This document shows, one piece after another, positions 21,516-30,516 of a stretch of DNA of 64,000 nucleotides. The DNA is from Takakia lepidozioides. Lineage: Eukaryota > Streptophyta > Takakiopsida > Takakiales > Takakiaceae. A model generated the notes under the pieces. It was not told the origin of the DNA and searched no databases. It worked only from the letters and a program-made list of their open reading frames with translations. How positions within the stretch are numbered: the first letter of the stretch is position 1; the number at the start of each line of letters is the position of its first letter. A program made the position numbers and the translations under genes. Location: positions 14,756,001-14,820,000 of the forward strand of contig CM060734.1 of NCBI GenBank assembly GCA_030704615.1, in the 5' to 3' direction.

Positions 21516-22283
21516 GCGACCGCTAATACTGCGGTTGCTACTTTTATTTTTTATGAAACACAAGCGACCGCCACTATTGCGGTCGCTTTTGTTTCCTTTC
21601 ATTTTGTGCAATATTGCTGTCGCTTCTATTTTGTATATTTTTAAATTTAAGCGATCGCCCGTATGGCGGTCGCTATTGTTTTTTATTTCAAAATATAATG
21701 CGACCGCCGGTATAGCGGTCGCTTGATTTGTTTATATATTTTAAATAAAGCGACTGCCAATATGGTGGTCGCTTTTATTCTTCATATTTTAAAAACAACG
21801 CGACTGCCAGTACAGTGGTCGCTTTTATTCTCAATATCTTAAAAAAAACACGACCATCAGTACGGTGGTCGCTTTTAATCTTTATATTTTGAAGTTTAAG
21901 CGACTACCAGTGTTGCGGTTGCTTTTATTTTATATATTTTTAAATTTATGCGACCGCCAGTTTGGCGGTCGTAAATATATATTTTATTTTAAAATAAGCG
22001 ACCACCGGTGTGGCGGTCGCTTTTATTTTCATATGTTGCTTGTTTTTTTAATTTTTTTTTGAAATTAAGCGACCGCCATATGGCGGTCGCTTGTTTTATA
22101 TATATCTGCAAAATTGTGCGACCGCCATTACGGCGGTCGCTTGTTTTCTTTTTTGAATTAGGCGACTGCCAATGCGACCGCCAATCTGGTTTTTTTAAAA
22201 ATAAAAATTAAAGTGACCGCCAATCGCTCTTACTTTTTTTATTTCGAAAAATAAAGCGACCGCCAGAATTGGTGGTCGATTTC
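21516..22283. repeat. Right array of GC-rich hairpins, exact ~50-bp period
   Basis: About fifteen hairpins of the form GCGACCGCC…GGCGGTCGC. Those at 21651, 21700, 21750, 21800, 21850, 21900, 21950 and 21998 are 48-50 bp apart; others lie at 21516, 21563, 22069, 22118, 22162 and 22255. The ~26-nt spacers are almost pure A/T (TTTTATTTTATA-like). Many arm changes are C/T or G/A, for example GCGACTGCC or GGTGGTCGC, as expected from methylcytosine deamination or from paired change through G-U. Confidence 0.9.
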
Positions 22284-22325
22284 ATTTTGTTAATTTTCAA
22301 AATGTATTTGTCACCGCCACCGTGT

Positions 22326-22550
22326 CGACGACGTGGCTGCTTAAGTTCTTCGAAGAGTTGAGAATGAACTACCAAGGGGTGAGGACAGAGAAGTTGCGGA
22401 GCTTGCAAGAGTTCCAGAGGAAGCCTATTGAGAGCTTGAGGGAGGCCTACACTCGCATGAGGCATTTGATAAATGTAACCCAAGGAGTTATAGAACGAGA
22501 CGAAGATTATTATACCATTGGGGAGAGCTACACGGACAGCACCACTACCT
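22326..22550 (+). pseudogene. gag fragment of the gypsy element
   Basis: Reads FFEELRMNYQGVRTEKLRSL and FQRKPIESLREAYTRMRHL, resembling the retrotransposon gag (capsid) domain with its 'short residues, then Q/F..K..ES..EAY.R' pattern. It starts abruptly at the end of the hairpin array and has no start codon. No CCHC nucleocapsid knuckle is seen before the protease. Confidence 0.55.
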
Positions 22551-22595
22551 AGTACTGCCAAGGCTACGACAATTAGTGTGCTACTGGGGGCGGCC

Positions 22596-23471
22596 AAATC
22601 TGTGTGTCAGGCTCCATTGTTCTCGGCGACTATGATTGCGACGCCGGGGGTAAGACCAGCTGCAGTGTTTAGACTGGAAGCGACACTGTGTGAGAGTAGA
22701 GAGGTCACTTCATCTTCTGCGGAGTTAGTGGAAGGTGTAGTGGCGGAGGGATCCTCGGAGTTGAGGGTCAAGACTGCCACGGCTGCGCCATGGCAAGCTG
22801 CAACTGTCAGGTTGGTGGAGCTGCCAGCTAGGCCAGCCATTGAACGCGCCATGGTGACACCTGGGGTTGTCTTGTTAGACAACCAGGATGACATTTTCTG
22901 TTTGAGTGGATCGGCAGGCAAGATGTACCGGCCACTTCGGGTTTTGTTGGACTCGGGAGCTCAGCCACTGATGCTGGGCAGAGCTGCTATTGCAGGTTTG
23001 GGCCTCACGGAGGCGGACATGGAGCCTTGTCCTTTCCAGATACAAACATCTCTGGGAGGATCAGAGCATGCTCGGGGCATGAGACGGTGTGAGTTGGCTA
23101 TCAGACTATAGCCGGATCACCCTACAGATGGCTCAGTATTGAGAGCCAATGCCATTATAACAGACGCTGTCTCTTACGATGTCTTGGTTGGTGGGGCAGT
23201 GTTGTACCCCATGGGCTTCACCCTAGATTTTTGGGAGGAGTCAACCTCCTATAGGCCTGGATGGCAGTTAGGGGAGGGCCGGCGTATGCAGCTCCCTGTG
23301 ATATTCATTGGAGGAGTTGCGGTTGCCCAGCGAGGCAAGATGCCGACACTAGCAGCCTTCACAAGTGCAGTGACTTGGCTTGGAGAGTTGGATGTGCCAC
23401 CTCCAACAGAGCATGATGACATGCATGGTATGGCAGAGTCATCTGCCATGGTTGCTCACACGTCATTGTGA
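22596..23471 (+). pseudogene. Retroviral-type aspartic protease region
   Basis: Contains LRVLLDSGAQPLMLGRAAI, the protease active site (D codon at 22950-22952), and downstream AVSYDVLVGGAVLYPMGF. A single TAG at 23109 (probable CAG>TAG) and a TGA at 23469 (probable CGA>TGA) interrupt it. The protease would process the polyprotein. The region upstream of LLDSGA is low in recognisable motifs. Confidence 0.6.
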
Positions 23472-23633
23472 GGCACAAACAAGGATTTGCAGCGAGATGC
23501 TGACCGACGGGTGCAACAGACCTGGGTAGAGGCTTTTGTACCGTCAGGAGAGGAAGAGAGTGCGGGGATTGTACCAGGACCACCTCAGTTGTCTCCGTTG
23601 GATACCACACCTATTGTGTGGCAGTATCCGGAT

Positions 23634-24600
23634 AAAGATATTTCTTTTCTGGACTTGTTTGGCGGGATCAGCACCGGATTGGCTGTTATGTTACAGGCAG
23701 GTGTACGGGTTCAAGAGATACCTATATGTGGAGATGGATGAGACTGCACGACGCGTCTCACTACGCCATGTTGCTCAGCTGGTGCAGCAGTACCCTGATA
23801 TTTGCCGGTGTCTGCAGTTCGTGGATATCAGCAGGCCTTGCCAGCAGACATTTCTTTGCTGGGGACGTAGGATTTGAAGCGGATTGGCTCCATTCATTTG
23901 GTAGTGGCAGGTTGGCCCTGCCAAGGGCATTCATCAGCCGGGCATGACAATGGATTGCGAGACTTGAGGTCGGGTCTGTTTTTGGGAGATGGTGCGAGTT
24001 TTGCGCCACTTACAGCTTCATCAAGCTGTATCTCCAGCATACATCTTGGGAGAATGTGCCACTGATGGGCGATTCTCGGCCAGGGTGATGGCCAGTGTGC
24101 ATCAAGTCCAGTCGTGGCTTGGGTCAGCAATGTTGCTGGATGCAGCTGCAGTGGGGTCACGGGCTTATCGTCCACGGCTATGGTGGACTAATTTGATGCC
24201 ACCCGCACTGCTCAAGCGTGCATTTGATGGGGTGTAGCGGCCAGCACACTTGACAGTGGATAATATCTTGGACACGAGGAGGCAGTCTCAGCGTGTGAGA
24301 CTCGATGACCGTTTGCCTTTGGCAGTGGTCAACAATGTGGGTCAACCACGAGCAACACTATCTACACTGCTCAGCTTCCCAGGATCGCATGCTTTCTGGG
24401 ATAGTAGACCTGACCTCTTGTGGGATGCTCAGTTGCAGCAGTTAGTGGAGCCCAATGCTGATGAGTGAAAGTGGGCGATAGGTTTTACCACTGGTACCAC
24501 AGCAGTGTCGTCTCTTCCTGAGGCATCACGTCGTCAGGTGTTGGGGCAAACAATGGATTTCAATTGCTTGACCTGGATCATTAGCTTGAGTATGGCTGAG
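23634..24600 (+). pseudogene. C5 cytosine DNA methyltransferase domain inside the gypsy polyprotein
   Basis: The conserved motifs occur in order. Motif I is DLFGGISTGL (DLFGG at 23652), the S-adenosylmethionine site. Motif II is YVEMDETARR. Motif IV is VVAGWPCQGHSSAG, with the catalytic Cys codon at 23919-23921. Motif VI (ENV-like) appears as YILGEC. Motif VIII is RAYRPRLWWTNL. Motifs IX-X are GFTTGTTAVSSLPEASRR and LGQTMDFNCLTWI. The linear I-to-X order and the PCQ motif resemble the DNMT3/DRM side of the family more than a rearranged DRM, which starts at motif VI. Three frameshifts (about 23705, 23830, 23980) and stops at 24235 and 24466 break it; in-frame continuity resumes after each. It would methylate cytosines, perhaps in the element's own DNA. 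Confidence 0.85.
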
Positions 24601-25039
24601 CAGCGCAGACTGCGGTCATCTATAGTCACCACACTTCCCTTGACGGTCTCTCTGCCTACCGAGACGGTACAGACAGCGAGTGGGGGTGAGCAGGTGAGGA
24701 CCACGGGGTGCAGACATCTATGACATATGTGGGAGGTGCTCGAGGTTTAGAGGGAGTCGGCAGCCAAGGCGGCGGTGATGGATGAGATTGGGGATTCTTC
24801 TTGAGTTGATGAGGTCCTCAAGGATGAGATGATGAGGTAGGATGAGGCATTGTAATTGACAGAGCAGGTAGTGGTCACTGCTCAAGAGGTTGCAGCATAG
24901 CAACCACATGACACGTCTCCTACCTCTAAGTCGGCTGGACTTAAGGTTGCAGTTACGGAGGACAATTGGGAGCCTGACATTGGACCCATTGTCACCGGAA
25001 GAGAGAGACGAGGCATATGGCGGTTCCTGAGGGCTTACT

Positions 25040-25800
25040 GGAATTGTTTTGCTTTCAGTTTGAAGGACTTGGGAGCACTTAAGGGTCAGGAAATTCGTAT
25101 TGAGTTGGCCACTAACACGTCAATCTTTCGGAGACCCTATAGATACAGTGACATGGATAGGTCTTTGATTCAAATAAGGACTCAAGACCTTTGGGAGGCT
25201 GGTTTGGTGGAGCTCTCTGGTAGAGAGTATGCTTCAGCCACAGTGATGCCAGCCAAGAAAGATGTCTATGACAATTGGATGGAGAGACGTATGTGCGGTG
25301 ATTACCGGTCTGTAAATCGTCAGACCAAGTCCGATAAGTATGCCATGCCCACACCAGAGGAGATCTTTGATGCCATTGGGCATGCCAAGGTCTTTAGCAC
25401 TTTGGATTTACGATCCGGATATCACCAGTTGCCGATCAAGGAGGTGGACAAGCAGAAGACGACATTTTGGGGGATCATTGAGCATGGCAAGGATTGCCTA
25501 TATCACTGGCGGTTCTTACCATTCGGGCTTAAGAATGCTCCTGCAGAGTTCCAGATAGTCATGTACAGGATTCTAGCAGGGGTGGAGTTTGCTCGGTGCT
25601 ACATAGATGACATCATCATCTTTAGTGCTACAGTGGAGGAACATGAGAGACACCTTCAGGTGGTATTTGAGCAATTGAGGACGCACAGATTGAAGTTATA
25701 TCCGGGGAAGTGCAAGTTTTTCCACAACCAGATTGAGTATCTGGGTCACATGATATATCCTGGAGGATTGGGGACCTATAACATACTAATGTAGAGGCCA
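25040..25800 (+). pseudogene. Reverse transcriptase of the DNMT-carrying gypsy element
   Basis: The longest intact piece (244 codons from 25060). Motifs: FRRPYRYSDMD, CGDYRSVNRQT, FSTLDLRSGYHQLPI, FLPFGLKNAPAEFQ and the catalytic YIDD (25600-25611), followed by FHNQIEYLGHMI. All are Ty3/gypsy RT signatures. Between the methyltransferase and the RT (24720-25040) coding is hard to follow. Confidence 0.9.
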
Positions 25801-26466
25801 TTGCACAGATTCCACGCCCCACGGATGTGGGCCGAGTTCGAGCTTTCATGGGGTTGACAAACTATTTTGGACGGTTTGTCAAGGGATTTAGTGCTATTGC
25901 AAAGGCTCTAACCAAGCTTACCAAGGTGGACTAGGAGTGGGAGTGGGAAGATGAGTAAAAACGAGTTTTTCAAGAGCTCAAGGTGAGGTTGACCTCGACG
26001 TCTATCTTGAGACAACCTTTCAGGGGGTGCCACTTTCAGCTGCATATGGATTAGAGCATACTGGGGCTTGGAGCGGTGCTCACACAGGTGGATGATGAAG
26101 GAAGAGAGTTGTGGCTTAAACTAGCCACTCGAACAATGCTGCAGACGCTAAGTATCGCTCATATGAGGGAGAGTGTTTAGCTGCAGTGTGGGCCGTGGCA
26201 CACTTCAAGTGCTATCTATACGACAATCTCTTCACCCTTGTCACGGATCACCAGCCACTCAGGTGGTTGATGGAGTCAGACAAGCTACGGGGAAGCTTGC
26301 ACGGTGGGCACTCATACTCCAGGAGTATGACTTTCAGGTGGTGTATCGACTAGGTTTGGTCAATTGGGATGCGGATGGATTGAATCACAATCCATGCATG
26401 AGCCAGCAGGATGATACTGGAGCTCGGTGGTATGGTGAGACGGATGAGGAGATGGTGCCGGGATGA
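25801..26466 (+). pseudogene. RNase H of the gypsy element
   Basis: Continues from RT with RAFMGLTNYFGRFVKGF, then an RNase H region containing GLGAVLTQVDDEGRE, YEGECLAAVWAVAHF, LYDNLFTLVTDHQPLRWL and RWALILQEYDFQVVY. Stops TAG at 25932, TAA at 25956 and TAG at 26052 each fall where relatives have Trp or another codon one transition away. Confidence 0.8.
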
Positions 26467-26526
26467 CACACATCTGCATTTTTGTGTATCTTGGCAACAT
26501 GAGGCCAGATTGGACTTACGACAGGG

Positions 26527-27670
26527 ATGACCGTAGACGGAGTGCAGTCTGAGGACCCTGAGGCTAGTGATGAGCCAGATGGTGCCAGAGATATACATGA
26601 GGATTCGGCTTTGTTGGACTACCTCTGCACGGGAGACACGACAACCACTGTGACTGCCAAGGAGAGGGATCAGATCCTACAACGAGCCAAGAGATTCAAG
26701 TGGGATGGGACACACCTGCTCCAAGTGTGGGAGGATGGTCGGGTGAGGATCGTGCCTCACCCAATACAGCATGCACGGTTAGTGCAGCATGCCCATGAGG
26801 AGTTGGGGGATTTTGGAGTGCGACGCACTCATAATCTACTGCAGGGGCAGTATTGGTGGCGTGACATGCACACAGAGGTGCAACAGTTCATGGCTAGGTG
26901 CATGGTGTGTGATAGGGTGCGTGCTTCATTCAACGCCCCTACACCACAACTACATCATCTTCCGATGATGAGATTAGGCTACAAGTGAAATCTTGACTTT
27001 GTAGGATCGTTGCCACCGACAATGCACCAGCACATAGATGTGTTGGTGATGGTGGAGCACTTTTCCAAGTGGATTGAGTTGGTTCCATTGCCTAACAAGG
27101 CAAGTGAGGGGGCTAAGTATGCATTCTTGGATTGTGTGCTTAGCCGATTCAGTGCTCCAGCTGAGGTACTCACGGACCAAGGGAGAGAGTTCTTGGGGGA
27201 GTTTCAGGCTTTGTGTGATAAACCCTTGATAGACCACCGCACCACTTCTCGGGATCATCCTGAGGCCGATGGCTTGGCAGAGAGAGTTGTGTAGACGGTA
27301 AAGAGGGGTTTACGCAAGTATGGCTTGCAGAAGAGACACCTAGGAGATTGGGATCTTCAGGTACCTTGGTTAGCCATGGGCTATAGGTTCAGCAAGCAAG
27401 CTTTACTTATCTCCATCTCACCATATTTCCTTCTCTTTGGCCGAGAGCCGGATTTGCTTGCAGCCATTCGTATGGACACTGCTCAAGTCCTTAACCTTGA
27501 CGATCCGGACGTGTGGGTACGTGCAGAGTTATTCAAGAAAGTTATGCCCATGGCTTTTGAGAACCTTGCCATTGCACAACACCGTGATACGTTGAGGTAT
27601 GCCACTATACGTAGTGAAAGATATCATCTTGGGGTTCGGAGGTTTAGCCCTGGTGACTATGTTTATTTGT
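26527..27670 (+). pseudogene. Integrase of the gypsy element
   Basis: H2C2 zinc-binding part (HAHEELGDFGVRRTH … CMVCDR), then the catalytic core with D in NLDFVGSLP, D in LTDQGREF and E in LAERVV. TGA near 26986 (W or R expected) and TAG at 27292 (CAG>TAG, Gln expected before TVKRGL) interrupt it. The C-terminal part reads SPYFLLFGREPDLLAA. A linker then leads to the PHD finger, where many gypsy elements carry a chromodomain instead. Confidence 0.85.
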
Positions 27671-27861
27671 AGCAGACTGCTCTTACGACCTTGGTTGTTA
27701 ATGCAAAATGTGTTATTTTGAGGGTTCGAGAGGTGCTGCCCTCAAGAGTCCTGATCTTGGAGGGTCGGGATGACATGACTTGGAAGGACCATGTGTGTAA
27801 TTGTCTGCCATGTCATCTTCCCGATGTCGATGGCATGATTGACCCAAACTTGGCAGTGGTA

Positions 27862-28017
27862 CCTGCAGGTTTGAGGTGCATGTTGTGTGGGTCTGCCAAA
27901 TGGGCATCCGTTATGCTGGTGTGTGATCGATGCTAAAGAGGTTGGCACATGGGATGCTTAACACCACCTCTTGAGAAGGTTCGTGATAGGGATTGGTTAT
28001 GTCCACACTGCTTGGGA
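27862..28017 (+). pseudogene. PHD finger at the C terminus of the gypsy polyprotein
   Basis: The translation gives CMLCGSAKWASVMLVCDRC, one stop (TAA at about 27934, probable CAA>TAA) and then RGWHMGCLTPPLEKV and DWLCPHCLG. Spacing is C-x2-C-x11-C-x2-C-x4-H-x2-C-x14-C-x2-C, an exact C4HC3 PHD pattern with the usual Trp two residues before the last Cys pair. The frame ends three residues later at a natural stop (28018-28020). PHD fingers read histone H3 tails, so this could guide integration to chromatin. Confidence 0.85.
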
Positions 28018-28270
28018 TAGTGACAAGTGGATATGACTAGTGGCAGCTAACAAGATATGGGAGGCCAAGCTCATATGAGTCAATACACGAGATCCCAGAC
28101 TCAAGTTCACAGGTTGCAAGACGGCGACTAACGATGGGGCTACGCTTGTACCCAGCCTCTTGATCTATCGAGTTTGAGTGTAGTAGGGATAGTGGTGGAG
28201 GACTTAGTGATGCTATAGCCACTATCACATCTTGTGGCTACCTAGACTTAGAGGGACCTAAGCACCAGCT

Positions 28271-28440
28271 CGGGGGGCGATTGTGGTGGACTAGTGGCTG
28301 GACTAGTGGTGGACTAGTGGTTGCCTAGTGGTGGACTAATGGCAGCCCAATGACTAACTAGTGGCTGCCTAGTGATTGCATAGTGGCACACACTAATGAC
28401 AGCCTAGTGATGGACTAGTGATAGACTAGTGTGTGATGTG
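28271..28440 (+). mobile_element. Polypurine tract and start of 3' LTR of the gypsy element
   Basis: CTCGGGGGGCGA at 28269-28280 is a purine tract of the kind that primes plus-strand synthesis. The LTR would start with TG at 28282. The first 160 bp are built of short imperfect repeats of GGTGGACTAGTGG and related CTAGTG words. The 3' end of the LTR cannot be set because no second copy lies in the window. Confidence 0.55.
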
Positions 28441-30018
28441 CATATGTATTGTGTGGTTTTGAACAACGATGTAGTTGTGTAGCGATATGTATGCGCACGA
28501 CATCACGTCTGGGTTCACGGCGTTGATGATGGGGGACTGCCGAAATAAAAGAAGCCATCGCCAAATTATGAAGCAGCGAGGGGGAGATTCGGAGAGCAGG
28601 GCTTCATGGAAGAGATCGCCAAGGGGATGAAGATGGTGAAAAAGAGCGGAAGGTTGTGAAAGGGGGTGTGGAGGGGGGTGGAGAGGCGGGGGGGAGTGGG
28701 GTTGTAGGCTTGATGAGGCCATTAGTGCGAATTAATGGGGGACAACTTGGGAGACATGAGTAACACCAAGCCAGGGCCAAAGAAAGGAGATGGTTCAATT
28801 CGAAGTACAGGGGAGCCATGGCGGGTGAATAAGCAGGAGACAAGAAATCAAAGAGCGTCGACGGATGCCACTGGACCCATGAAGAATCTGAGCAGGGGAG
28901 AAAAACGAGGAGCCGTCACACCGCAACAGCCCTAAAGAAATGCCAGACAATGCAATTGCAATGAAGGATTGCAATGAAAGGCTGCAGAGAGAAGAGGCAC
29001 GGAAGCCCTAAAGAAGAAGGAGACAGAGGGGGGAAGATGAGAGGAAGTCGAACGTTTGTTGAGGTAAGTAAGCAGAGGGGTGGGAAAGCCCGAGCTGTTG
29101 AGCAGGACGACGAAAACCATCAGTCCCTACTGTGCAAGCTCAAAACGGTTAAGTCCCTGCAGGGGCTCCATCTCACCATTTCCTTCGCACGTGTTGTTTC
29201 CAAAATACCCCTTTCTTTTAAGGAAAAAAAAAAAAAAAAACACGTGCTCATGGCAGCGAAGGACAATAGTGGAAAGTATATTCTCTAGGTGCGACGTATG
29301 CATACGGTATATTCTCTAGATGACACGTATGAATACGGGATGGAGTAGGGGGAAGGTAGCTAGGTAGCTTTGTCGCGATGGTGTATTGGGAAGAAACGTT
29401 GTGGTGCCTGGCGGGTGCTCGTCTCGCATCGGGAAAGCAAGTAAAATTAGGCAGGATTACTGATATGCTTTGGCATCTATGCACAGTGTTGTGCTAGATC
29501 CTGTGCTGTATTTTAGGGTGCACAATGAAGGTTTTGGGGATGGATTATACACGGAGTAGAGTGTCACCAATTTCATTCGATCCGCCTTTGATTGTCAATC
29601 TTGCAAGGCTTGCGTCTGTGAGGAACTTGTTTGAGCATTCGATGTGCTTCGTTGTCTGAATAGCTGCGTTTCCCAGCGTGTATTGGTTGGAATGCCTAGG
29701 TCGGAAAATGAGACCCTAGAGCACTCGTGGCAGCAGAGTCGGAAATATAGCTGTAGCTAATCTTTGAATAGCAATCACAGGTTTTTGGGCTTCCTGCGTA
29801 GTGTTAACTTCAATCATTCTCCCATGAGGACGTTACACCGCATAGCTTGGCAGAATTGCGGTTGCGGTCTGTTCATTTCCAGGCCTGCTTGGTAGAAATC
29901 ATGTTATGTACGTGCATGGTTCTGGTAGCTTGCATTGATCGAGAAGATCTTAAGGAGCGGAAAATGTGGAACGCGGGGCAGGCAGATGTTTAGGCTTCGA
30001 CTGGGGGTAGGCATTAAA
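28441..30018. promoter_or_regulatory. Upstream region and 5' UTR of the PAH gene
   Basis: No coding sequence is supported here. It includes an A-run at about 29221-29240 directly followed by CACGTG, and a 31-32-bp tandem duplication (about 29277 and 29308) with GTATATTCTCTAG. The frame open from 29935 runs into the PAH start in phase, but the canonical lipin N terminus begins at 30019, so the upstream part is probably 5' UTR. Confidence 0.4.
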
Positions 30019-30516
30019 ATGTATACTGTGGGAAGATTAAGCAACTACATCTCACAGGGTGTTTACACCGTTGCGGGCCCATTTCATCCCTTTGGGGGTG
30101 CGGTTGATATTATCGTTGTGGAACAGGAGGATGGCACCTTCAAGAGCTCACCTTGGTATGTTAAGTTTGGAAAATTCCAGGGCGTGCTTAAGCAAAGAGA
30201 GAACGTGGTGGACGTGGCAGTGAATGATGTAGATGTCAATTGTCATATGTATTTGGATTCCAAGGGCGAAGCCTACTTTCTGAAGGATGCAGAGTCTGAC
30301 AATGAAGAGTCAATTTATTCGCCAACCAGTGCAGTAATATCTGGAGATGAAGTATCTGTTGATCCGATGGTGCTCGAAGCGGCGAAAGAGGGGGATGGGA
30401 CTAATGACAAGGTGATAGAAGATGATGGCGAGAAAGATGACAGTAGCGATGAAAAAGAAGGAGATTTGGAGTTGAGGTTTGAGGGCAGGAAAGCGTCTTA
30501 TTTGTTAGTCCAGCAG
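30019..30516 (+). CDS. PAH: PAH exon 1: N-LIP domain
   Basis: Begins [20 protein letters not shown] and continues [33 protein letters not shown] and [13 protein letters not shown], the conserved lipin N-terminal domain. The Met at 30019 is chosen because lipins start with M-x-x-VG-(R/K)-L at this point. After the domain the exon becomes acidic. It ends in phase 0 at CAGCAG|GTATTC. Confidence 0.93.

Larger units (their letters stand above)
22326..28020 (+). pseudogene. Ty3/gypsy retrotransposon polyprotein with DNA methyltransferase and PHD finger
   Basis: Order on the plus strand: gag fragment (22326-22550), aspartic protease (LLDSGA near 22944), C5 cytosine DNA methyltransferase (23634-24600), reverse transcriptase (25040-25800), RNase H (to 26466), integrase (26527-27670) and a terminal PHD finger (27862-28017). 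RT before integrase is the Ty3/gypsy order. A polypurine tract and putative 3' LTR follow at 28271. At least ten stops and several frameshifts interrupt the frame. Domain order and single strand argue for one element and not a chance join. The 5' LTR, primer site and most of gag are missing; homology begins right beside the hairpin array. Confidence 0.88.

Noticed and set aside
17937-22283. Evenly spaced palindromes resembling a CRISPR array
   Set aside because: Spacers are A/T-rich and similar to each other, the repeats vary, the DNA is eukaryotic, and there are no cas genes. It is a hairpin satellite linked to a transposon.
23894-24175. Minus-strand open frames across the DNMT region
   Set aside because: They overlap the methyltransferase motifs on the plus strand and have no recognisable content.
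28604-28843. Proline-rich minus-strand open frames upstream of PAH
   Set aside because: They come from a purine-rich plus strand (GGGGGTGGAGG type) read backwards; no motif, no splice context.
29935-30018. Start of PAH at the upstream in-frame Met (29935)
   Set aside because: It would add 28 residues before the canonical lipin N terminus (M-x-x-VGRL), which starts exactly at 30019.
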